A DNA stretch of 64,000 bases from Alisma plantago-aquatica (lineage: Eukaryota; Streptophyta; Magnoliopsida; Alismatales; Alismataceae): assembly GCA_963693085.1 (NCBI GenBank), contig OY856409.1, forward strand, positions 1,537,169,072-1,537,233,071. Reading direction: 5' to 3'. Positions within the stretch are counted from its first letter, which is position 1. Each line of letters opens with the position of its first letter. The notes under the pieces are model-generated. The model made no database searches. It was not told where the DNA came from and worked only from the letters and a program-made list of their open reading frames with translations. Below are positions 12,901 to 21,023 of this stretch, piece after piece. Position numbers and translations under genes: made by a program.

Positions 12901-13181
12901 TCCACACAAGCACTGCTATCGACATCCACTGGTTTTCAGTTTGAAATCTCTCCATGCCAGTGCCATTCTGTATTGCCTTGTATAATCCCGTTGCACATGA
13001 CATGACTTTTGATTTCGTCACATGTGCTGACTTTCAAGTTGTTACCGCAATGCCTATATGGACAGTAGAACATATCTCCATGTTGTTTCCTATGTTCCTC
13101 GACAAATCTAATAAACTGGTCAAGACCAGATATAAACTCTGGGGTGCAGCGATTGTGAATGGACATCCATGATCTATCCAT
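9961..13181 (-). pseudogene. CACTA-1 TNP2-type transposase (Transpos_assoc, Transposase_21, DUF4218-, DUF4216-like), broken
   Basis: The catalytic transposase of the element. It begins at ATG 13181 with MDRSWMSIHNRCTPEFISGL and YCPYRHCGNNLKV, the transposase-associated N-terminal domain. The TNP2 region follows (KDCPKCGASRYKL ~12500; LRLGLCTDGMNPYGTLSSQH ~12220; GKTIYLGHRRFL ~11830; DLPYWSSLTVRHCINVMHVE ~11590). A DUF4218-like part reads VHLVVHLTREVKMLGLVFLHWMYPFE (~11040-10960), and a DUF4216-like C-terminus spans 10480-9961. Lesions include TGA codons near 12127 and near 11981, further stops upstream (for example near 12555), and a 1-nt loss near 10260 that moves the last 95 residues into another frame. 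The longest surviving frame is 11963-10248 (571 codons). Confidence 0.9.
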
Positions 13182-13320
13182 TCTATGATCAAAGAGAAAA
13201 TAAGTATATATTACAACAAGATTAGGGTCTAGGGTTAACAGATTAGAGTTTTTGCATGGTTAAAACTTTAGGCCAACAAATACATGTGTTGTCATTCTTA
13301 TATATAATAAATGTGTACAA

Positions 13321-13530
13321 CCTATCCCATTCTTGAACACCTAATCTCACTAGTAAGTGTATAATGTGTATTGGGTTTTTAAGAAAATTTTGGTAGCATT
13401 TCCCCACTGTTCTCCAAGTACATATGTACTTAGAGAACAAACGGGGAAATGCTGCTGAAATTTTCTTGAAAACCCAATACATATTATACACTTACATCCT
13501 AAGTGAGATTAGGTATTCAAGAACTATCCC
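13321..13530. repeat. Near-palindrome H1 (two ~104-bp arms, no loop) in the tnp2 leader of CACTA-1
   Basis: The arms 13321-13424 and 13425-13530 are imperfect reverse complements. The tip is the perfect palindrome AGTACATATGTACT (13418-13431). The bases of the arms match as CTATCCCATTCTTGAA against TTCAAGAACTATCCC. The hairpin lies 140-350 bp upstream of the tnp2 ATG. An orthologous hairpin occupies the same place in CACTA-2 (20619-20832). It is flanked by a direct repeat of about 30 bp (TAGGCCAACAAATACAT... near 13269 and 13586). Confidence 0.9.
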
Positions 13531-13544
13531 AAATCGGGGACTAT

Positions 13545-13575
13545 CCAAGATTTACTCCTAATGAGTAAATCTTGG
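13545..13575. repeat. Perfect 13-bp stem-loop
   Basis: CCAAGATTTACTC and GAGTAAATCTTGG are exact reverse complements around a 5-base loop (CTAAT). An 8-bp core of the stem (ATTTACTC/GAGTAAAT) is also kept in CACTA-2 near 20579-20600, next to that element's large hairpin. Confidence 0.85.
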
Positions 13576-13968
13576 ATGGGTTTCTAGGCCAACAAATACA
13601 TTTGTTGTCATTCTATAACATTTATTTCAACATTTCGAGTGTACATGCATGTTCATCATCAAGATAAAGATTACATATAAATTAGTATGACCTAGGGATA
13701 GAGAGATTCATAATTGATTTCAAAATTTCAAACTAGCTCATGCATTATCATCAATCTACATCATACAAGAGGGATTCATGTAGATGTTAGGGTGACACAC
13801 CACTAAAAAATTAGAGATTTAATATTAGGGTTTTAATATCTTACATAGATTGATCACAAGATTTCAGCAACATTATGGTGAAATGTGTATTAGGGTTTTA
13901 CTATCTTAATTCAACATACATCAAAATTTACAGAATTAGGTCAAGCATTTGTATTCAATTGTAAATGT

Positions 13969-14196
13969 ATCTTCTTCTTCCTCCTGCTCCCTCTCAGATG
14001 GTTGTTGGATTAAAGCAAGGCCATGACCGTGTGGGTTGGCCACGGTCGTGGCTGTGTTGGCCTACCACGGCCATGTTGCCTAGGGGCAGCACGGCCGTGG
14101 TAGGCCAACACAGCCACGGCCGTGGCCAGTCCACATGGTCGCGGCCTTGCTTTAATCCAACAGCCATCTGACAGGGAGAAGGAGGAAGAAGAAGAT
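13969..14196. repeat. Long hairpin H2, ~112-bp arms and 4-nt loop, in CACTA-1
   Basis: The arms 13969-14080 and 14085-14196 are reverse complements with a loop of TAGG. In the inner 88 bp I count ten mismatches, nine of them transitions; one single-base slip lies near the middle. The inner part is GC-rich (CACGGCCGTGG repeats), while the outer part is a TTC/GAA tract. The hairpin lies about 800 bp upstream of the tnp2 ATG. I do not see a counterpart in CACTA-2. Confidence 0.9.
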
Positions 14197-14199
14197 GTG

Positions 14200-14540
14200 A
14201 AATCCCACACAGAGCAGGGTACCTGCTTGAGGGTGGAGGAAGAAGAGCGGAAGCAGGTACCTTCAGGAAACTGGCGAGGAGAGCAGGACAACCGGCGGCA
14301 GGAGGAGCAGGAGGACCAGGAGGAGCAGGAGACCGCCGGCGAGGAGAGCAGCAGCAGCGGCAGCGTCGGCCAGGAGAGCAGCAGCAGCAGAGGTGCCAGT
14401 GGCAAGCAGAGAAGGAGAGGCAGGCGGCGACGGTGGCGAGCAGCTGCAGCAGCAACAGGCGGCGGCGTAGAGGCGACAGTAGTAGTAGGCAGCGGCGACG
14501 CAGCAGGGGTCGGGAACCGGAGAAAAATCGGTCGATGAAA
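14200..14540. other. GC-rich purine/AGC-rich low-complexity tract
   Basis: GAG/GGA/AGC-rich DNA that stays open in several frames on both strands simply because it is low in complexity. It sits between hairpin H2 and the subterminal repeats, in what should be the promoter or leader of CACTA-1. I see no recognisable protein. Confidence 0.6.
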
Positions 14541-14589
14541 CAGAAGAAATTGGAAGAGTTTGTTGTGCGTGGGGGCTATTAAGTTTGTA

Positions 14590-15057
14590 AAAAGCGTCGG
14601 TTATCTACAAAAATGACACCTAACATCTTAAGTGTCGGTTGATAGTAACAAACCGACGTCCAATTGGACATTCTTTTACCCTAATTTTTTTGGCGAAGAC
14701 GGCACGCGCACCCTTATCACGTCGGTTATTCTAAAAAACCGATGCCCGTATTGTAACTTTTGGCACAAATTTTATCTTCATTCAGCGTCGTTTATTAGGT
14801 AAAACACCGATGTTGTATCTGATAGTTTGGCGCAATTTTTTTTGCTCGAAAAAATTAGATTTCGCGGACTACTTTAGGCGTCGGTTTTATTTTTTCAACC
14901 GACATTGAATGAAAAGTGATACTCGTGTCTGACTGGTCTTCAAATATAGACGTCGTATGTCCTTATTAACCGACGTTTAATGTTAACCGTGTTGTTTTTA
15001 CTAAAAAATCGAAGCCTCTAAAAGCGAGCGACGTTGAACGTTGTTTCTGTAGTAGTG
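14590..15057. repeat. CACTA-1 subterminal repeats, right (promoter-side) end
   Basis: Repeated GTCGGTT/AACCGAC/ACCGATG motifs in both orientations up to the terminal TAGTAGTG (for example near 14597, 14635, 14651, 14722, 14740, 14791, 14880 and 14970). Together with the left-end array they define the terminal regions where transposase would bind. This end lies upstream of tnp2 and so would also contain the element promoter. Confidence 0.75.
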
Positions 15058-15060
15058 ATC

Positions 15061-16804
15061 TAACAAATTGAAAAGAAACTGAGACAGATGGAGGATCAGG
15101 CCACCGAAATTCCAGACACATTTTTAGGAAAGTAGAATATCCGACAAGTAAGGTATAAAGTCTTGTTTCGCGTTTGAGCGTCCACGTCTTCTACCTTTTT
15201 CAATTTTAGTTGTGCCACACTTCAATCACTAGTAAGGGGAAAAGACAATGTCAATGTAGACTGACGGCTCCCACTTGAACATTACATACAAGTCTATGAA
15301 ATCAGTTAAAGCGTGGAAACTTTCTTAGAATACATATGGCTAATCAATAAGTCAAAATACTAAAGGTCAATCTATAATCTAAATTACTAAAAAGGAATTT
15401 ACATTGAGCTTTCCACTGACTTGAGGGACTAAAATGTAACTTTTTAAAAAGAAGAAAAAACATGCAGCCTCATATGCACTTTACTACTTGTATATACTCA
15501 CGACTGATTAATAAAATAAGGTACTGATTTACAATTGAAAATATAAGAAAAAATACATAAAATACCTCATAGACTCTTTCCTAAACATTTTTGTAATCTA
15601 AAAATAAAAGAAAGAAATTGCACAAAAAATCTTCCATGACATTTCTAACAAATAGAGTTATTAGATAAATAAAAAAAATTGATATCAGATGTTTTGCTAT
15701 TATTTTGCTCTCGCTAAACTATTGTTTTCTTAATGCCCCCATCCTGCTAAGTTTTTAATAATTTCCGCACAGAATGTGCCCCCCCTTAATTAATAAGGGA
15801 TCAAGTGGAGGAGATAATGTGGTTCATGGATCAACTTGGGAGATTCCTCATCACCGGTATAGATCACTCCCGCAGAGACCTTAGGATTAAAATGATGGAT
15901 CAGTATTTAAAAATGTCCAACGAAAAGGTGAAAATTGAGATTCTAGAAATATATTGTTCCGGTGCATAACGATGGAAGTGTGGGGACCCAATGCTCCAAG
16001 TCGCTCCATCTAAAAGGATTGACCCCTATAGCTCCAATCACGTTATGTTGTAGAAGCCAATGAGCATAACAAATGAAGAATACACGATCTCGTCTCCCCA
16101 TTTAATCAGAACAAACTTAAAAAGACATCCGCCGCCCATAACTCATTTATAAACATGACTCTAGAAACACCAATGGAGGACAACAAGGAGATGAAAGTGT
16201 TGAAAATATTTTGATTTCTAAATTCTGATTTTAACAAATCATTAGAAGAAGAAAAAAAGATCAAACTCATCAAAATAAGAATATAGATTTGAGTTTTGAT
16301 GAGTATGGGAAGTGAAGACATGTCATGATGCTCACTATCATGAAGAAAAAATACTCACCTAATATGAATTTCTTTGTAGTTTTGACTCCCAGATTCAACC
16401 ACCCTCAGATATTTATCCAAGTCAAAATTTAGTCAAAAGTGCAATGTGGAACCCTCTTTTGACTCTCAAATGTTGTGAGAGAAAACAATATCACATGAGT
16501 CATGTATGAGCAATAGTAAACAACATCTCGTGGAAGAGGAGGAATTATGAACTAATGGTATGTTAGTATTTTCATGTAGCAGATTAGCGTGCGGTGAAGG
16601 TCGCAAAGAATAATACAAAATCCATACATAGATGTATAGAGCAAGATCCACACAAAAACTTTTGGATGCCTTGTTGTGTTTAAAAATGGTGAAGATAAGT
16701 TAGCTTTCTATATGAATGAACTCACTAAACAAGACTCTTCGTTGCCCATTTTTTCCTCCAAACAGCAATTAATATGTAAGTTTTCAGATGCATCAAGTTA
16801 GAAC
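15061..16804. other. Unclassified AT-rich DNA between CACTA-1 and CACTA-2
   Basis: About 1.7 kb with no convincing ORF, RNA gene, LTR or terminal repeat. If CACTA-1, CACTA-2 and the Tekay element are removed, this DNA would be continuous with 5161-5311 on the left and 36965-37598 on the right, so it is the best candidate for original target DNA or a much older decayed repeat. Confidence 0.5.
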
Positions 16805-18434
16805 GACTAGCACATTTTTGACGTCTAAAGTCACTTTTGCTAACGGTGAGTTACAAAGGAAAACCGAAACCATACCACCAATAATGTTAGTTATAAAGAA
16901 AAACTATCACCATTGGTTAAGTCGCACCACTTTAGAAAATACACAGGTACATCTTTTAATATAACATTGATTACATTTATGTGAAACCGATGTCTTAGAT
17001 AACCCGTGAAATAAAAAAAAATTATAGAAAATGTTTGCCTCTAAAATTTTTACATTTAGCATCGATTTGTGTTAGAACCGAGGACAAAGAGTTTGTGTCA
17101 TGTCCACGCAGAAAAAATTGTCCCCCCCAAATTACTTCTGAGTCGTCGATTGCTAGGGGGAACCGATGACAAAATCCCCTTATTGAGGCCCATTTTTTTT
17201 GTGTGGAAGGTATCTGTCATAGATTTTAGATAATGAACTAACGTCTAAGTATTTTCTCTCCTTGTGTCTACGAAAATATCCTCCCAAATTGCTTTTGCGT
17301 CGTCGGTTCCTTTGAGAAACCGACATCTAAGATACCTTGTTGAGGCCAACTTTTTTTATTTAGAGATGGGTCTTTGTTGTCGATTTCTTAGTACGACCGA
17401 CATCTATGTGCAAGCTTAGTCATCGGTGTTGGTGAATCAAAATGATGACTAAGTCTCCTGACAACCTTTTTCTTTGGGATTAGGGTTTTTGTCGTCATTT
17501 AAGCGTTTGAAAACTGAATGACACAGTCACGGACACGGTCATTGTCGCGCCCCAATCTCACATTAACCACAAACCACGAAATTAGGGCACGACACGTGGG
17601 ATTAACACATAACCAACCATTCGTCAGTTTTTAAAATGATTAAAAACATTTAAATGATAACCAAGTTTAAACTGTAAATAGAAAACTGAGCAAACTGCAG
17701 GAACTTTTCTATTTAACTAATTAAAGATACAAGCAAGGTCTACAGCATAATACATTGTTTAACATAAAGAAAGCATAACATTAATTTACATCTGTGTACA
17801 CATTCTCTCTCTCCCTCACACCTTGTCCCGAGGATCGAGGGGAATGGACTAAGAGACCTCTAACTAGACTAACTACAAACCTTCTATCAACTAGGCGTTA
17901 GGATGAAACGATCCTTCTGACTCCTGATGTTGATGCTGACCTGAAAATGTTTGAGTAGAGGGATGAGCCTACTCACTCAGTGAATAACATTTCACTTAGC
18001 TATCACTAAACAACTCGTCAGGTTTATAAACTGAAAATAAACATATATGCCGTTCAAGCAGGGCAGTTCTATTAGCATAGCAAATATACAGATAATAACC
18101 ACACTTCTAAGCATCAACAGGTATTTCAGGTAAATAAACAGTTATATAAATTTACTGTGATCCTACATAATTACTTATTCATTTTTATTATGCCCTAATC
18201 ATATGCAGTGTACTCTACATATAAAGATCCGCAACAAGTCCATGCTACGGTCCCACCGTACAAGACTTAGCGACACACCCGGGAAATGCTAAGTCTGACG
18301 CCAGCCCTGCTCTGCTACAGGACCCCTGGCTCTCTGGCCAGAAACATAGGCTCTACGGCCTCAAGGCACTACTCTGAGTGCTCCAGACTCCTCCTTTAAC
18401 CTGAGTACACCGGCGGAGAGTCTCACAGGGTTAC

Positions 18435-18590
18435 CTTCGTGACACAAGCACGAATGGTGTTAGATAACCAAGTTTTCTTTTTTCTTTCCCCAGTGCCATC
18501 GTGACACACGCACGATTGTTGTTAGACATTGCCTCTCTTTCCTCGTTTGTCCGTGACACAAGCACGGATGATGTTGCAACACGAGTTTCA
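18435..18590 (-). repeat. Three-fold repeat with a TGTCACG core in the solo LTR
   Basis: Three units spaced 40-60 bp apart share, on the minus strand, an AACA...CGTGC...TGTCACG pattern. The Tekay LTR has three units of the same pattern in the matching region (28545-28681), so this triplication predates the split of the two LTR families. Confidence 0.7.
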
Positions 18591-18880
18591 CCCCTAAGTA
18601 ACAGACCTTCCTTTAGGGGTTCTACGGTGTTAGGGCACTTAGGTCTATTAATTAATTAACCGATAAACAATTAAACAGAAATATCATATAGCAACTGTAA
18701 GACATAGAATTCCCTCTTTTTTCATCATTTACATCACGCAATTCAAGTTCCAATGAACTTATCATACTAAAAAGTACATGTTACACTGTTTAGGAGTCAT
18801 ATCAACTAATACTGAAGCACATAAGCATTTAAAATGAGTTAAATAATTATTTCTAAATGAACTGCCACTCACCACTTGAA

Positions 18881-19180
18881 ACTCAGCCGATCACTATGGA
18901 ACTCGGCCGAACACTTCCCAGAATCTGTAACTCGGCCGACCAACCTCGGCCGACCAACTGGCAACTCGACCGATCCTCTGGGGAACTCGGCCGATCAGGA
19001 AACCGCTTATACACCTACAAGCAAACTCGGCCGATTAGGACCAAACTCGGCCGACAAAAATGCTGTTCGGTTACCCAAATAAGAAACTCGGCCGATCCAA
19101 GACCCAAACTCGGCCGACCCAAAAACACCGTTCAATTGCCCTAAAAAGAAACTCGGCCGACCGAATAAGAACTCGGCCGA
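18881..19180 (-). repeat. Array of 12 AACTCGGCCGA palindromic motifs in the solo LTR
   Basis: Twelve copies of ACTCGGCCGA or one-base variants start at about 18881, 18901, 18930, 18945, 18963, 18984, 19025, 19045, 19086, 19108, 19151 and 19171. Each contains the palindrome TCGGCCGA. Spacing is irregular (15-43 bp) and the sequence between units is not conserved, so this is a motif array rather than a tandem duplication. Measured from the LTR 5' end (19889) it lies at about 709-1008 bp. Confidence 0.9.
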
Positions 19181-20579
19181 ACCGCGCACAGGCAGAAAAC
19201 AAAAACGACCTGCAAGAGTCGATTTCTCTCGAATCGACGGGCAAAACTCAAACAAACACCGCCAAACGTTCGCAATCGATGCATACCACCAAAATGGACC
19301 TGAAGGGGGAAGAGAAACGAGCTAGGGATGCTCCTTGCGCCCCAATCCTCAAGGCGTTTCCCTACAACCGTAGCTTCAGCTGCGAATCCGAATCGAATTG
19401 ACGGAGAAGATGATCAACGGAGGGAAGAGGACGAGCCACAGCTACTGGCCGGAGCAAAACGAAGCTCCGACGTCTCTCCCTTCTCAGCTCCCTCTCTCTC
19501 TCTCTCTCTCTTTCTCTTTCTCACACAAGGAAGAAGAACGCTTCGTGCGTTCTCTCGTTTCTGAGAAATGAAACGAGATAAGGGAGAAAGAGTAGATAAG
19601 GAAGAAAACCTAGGGGCCAAAACGCAAAGTTCAAAACTTTCAAAAATTACAAACGGGTCCCTATAAGCCCAAAAACATGCAACTTTTGACTCGAAGTTCG
19701 GATTCGAACGATTTCTCTGGCAACGCTTCAAGCGTAAGATCCTACACGCTTTAGAAGCTAGAAAACACACTAAGCTCACATCATATCTATTTTAAAGATT
19801 ATTAACAAAAACAGGCTTAAACTTAGCACATCAGCTAATCACATGCTTAACAGCATACTTACGGGATAAGCTCGACGCGGGTCGCAACAGTCATGCTGGT
19901 CCACATGATCATATTTGCTACATCAGCTTATGCGTCAGTGTTGTTTTATTAATCAGTGATAAGTTCTGAGACGTCAATTTTCTTTATCAACTGATAACTA
20001 TGTTAACTTAATAACACCCACAAAATGTTTCTTTCCCCTCAATTTTCTGTTTTTTTGCCCTCCTCCGCCTAGCTCTGACAACTTTCCTTCCACCACCATG
20101 CCATGTTGTTGCTGCTATCCTGCTCCAGCCGTCGTCATTCCACCTCTACCCTACTATTGTTTCTCTATTGTGCCACCTCATCAGTGACTATAGCTACCTT
20201 GCTCCAACCTACTCTAGCCGTTGTTGCTCCACCATGCTCTACTGCTCCAGCCTGCTAGCTCAGCCCGTCGCTCCAACCTGATAGCTCCAGCCACCGTCGT
20301 AGCTGCTCCATCGACGCCGACCACCTAGAATAGAAGCTTTGACCACAAGAACAGAGTTGCTGGAAGCCGTGAGGTAGCTCCAACATGGACAACAACAATC
20401 AATAGTCATAGGAGAAGCTCAAGCGCTCTAGTGCTAGCAGCGGTTAGTCAAATAGTAACTATAATATGTTCTATTTCATAAGAAGTTGACTTTTTTAATG
20501 ATGCCTAAAGTACATGTATACACACATTTATGCACTGAAATGTAAGCATATATAAATAGGCCTAGAAATCCCTCTAATA

Positions 20580-20600
20580 TTTACTCACTAGGAGTAAATC
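20580..20600. repeat. Small stem-loop conserved with CACTA-1
   Basis: ATTTACTC ... GAGTAAAT around a 5-base loop. It is orthologous to the 13545-13575 stem-loop and likewise next to the large hairpin. Confidence 0.65.
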
Positions 20601-20618
20601 TTTGATATTCCCCAATTT

Positions 20619-20832
20619 GGGACTATTCTTGAACACTTAATCTCACTTAAAATGTAAGTGTGTAATGTATATTTGGTTTTCAAGATGTTTCGTCAGTACT
20701 TCCCATTTGTTCTGTAAGTATATATGTTGGTGTACTTGGAGAACTACGGGGAAATGATGTCAAAATTTTCTTAAAAAACTAAATACACATTATAGACTTA
20801 CTACAGAGATTAGGTGCTCAAGAATGGGATAG
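20619..20832. repeat. Near-palindrome H1 in the tnp2 leader of CACTA-2
   Basis: The arms begin CTATTCTTGAACACTTAATC and end GATTAGGTGCTCAAGAATGG, and pair imperfectly along about 100 bp each. The structure lies 190-405 bp upstream of the tnp2 ATG (21024). Each arm can be aligned to the corresponding arm of the CACTA-1 hairpin, including a few bases (…GGATG/AAATG…) present in only one arm of both. The two hairpins are therefore orthologous. Confidence 0.85.
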
Positions 20833-20852
20833 ATGGTACACGCATTCATTAT

Positions 20853-21000
20853 TGAACCCTAAACTCTAATTTGTAAACCACAACCCTAATATGTAAACCC
20901 TAAACCCTAATCTATAAACCATTATCCCTAATCCAAAATAATAATCCCTAATCTATCTATAAATCATAAACCCTAATCATGTAAACCCTAAATCCTAATA
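20853..21000. repeat. Cluster of telo-box-like CCCTAA motifs
   Basis: About nine to ten AACCCTAA, AATCCCTAA or AAACCCTAA variants occur in 150 bp just before the CACTA-2 tnp2 ATG. CACTA-1 has a few such motifs in the matching place (around 13221-13248). The copies are irregular and not a telomere. Telo-boxes are known promoter elements in plants; a promoter role here is inferred. Confidence 0.7.
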
Positions 21001-21023
21001 CTTGTTTTTTCTTTGATCATAGA

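Larger units (their letters stand above)
5312..15057 (-). mobile_element. CACTA-1 (CACTA/En-Spm DNA transposon), degraded, genes on minus strand
   Basis: The right end is TAGTAGTG (15050-15057), the complement of CACTACTA. The left end is a mutated partner, CATTAGTAC; about 10 of the first 13 bases agree with the inverted right end (CACTACTACAGAA). Both ends are flanked by the same trinucleotide ATC (5309-5311 and 15058-15060), the 3-bp duplication expected of CACTA elements. Both termini hold subterminal arrays of GTCGGTT/AACCGAC. Inside, on the minus strand, are a TNP2-type transposase gene and downstream of it a second, intron-containing gene. Both are broken, so the 9.7-kb element is non-functional, although it might still be mobilised in trans. 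Confidence 0.85.
17543..19889 (-). mobile_element. Solo LTR of a Tekay/Del-like gypsy family, inserted in CACTA-2
   Basis: Read on the minus strand it starts TGTTGCGACCC (19889) and ends GGGGCGCGACA (17543). These are close to the ends of the full Tekay LTR (TGTTATGACCC ... GGGGTGTGACA), and blocks such as CTTAGGTGCCCTAACACCG and the TCGCTAAGTCTTGTACGGTG segment are conserved. The 5-bp duplication GTCAT flanks both sides (17538-17542 and 19890-19894). There is no internal coding region, so it is a solo LTR left by unequal recombination. It is 2347 bp and sits in the left subterminal region of CACTA-2. Confidence 0.92.

Noticed and set aside
14122..14538. 138-codon plus-strand Glu/Gly/Arg-rich ORF overlapping a 153-codon minus-strand Cys/Leu/Pro-rich ORF
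   Set aside because: Low-complexity GC-rich DNA kept open on both strands, partly inside hairpin H2. No domain is recognisable and neither fits the CACTA gene order.
15227..15240. CACTAGTAAGGGGAAAAG as the start of another CACTA element
   Set aside because: No matching opposite end or trinucleotide duplication found, and no subterminal motifs follow it.
16720..16735. CACTAAACAAG as an alternative left end of CACTA-2
   Set aside because: It is preceded by ACT, which does not match the AAC after the right end, and it resembles the inverted right end less well than 16805.
18881..19180. Possible CRISPR-like or satellite array in the solo LTR
   Set aside because: Spacing is irregular, intervening sequence is unique, and the array lies inside a defined LTR with target duplications.
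20853..21000. Interstitial telomere
   Set aside because: The CCCTAA copies are irregular and separated by unrelated bases, and occur inside a CACTA leader.
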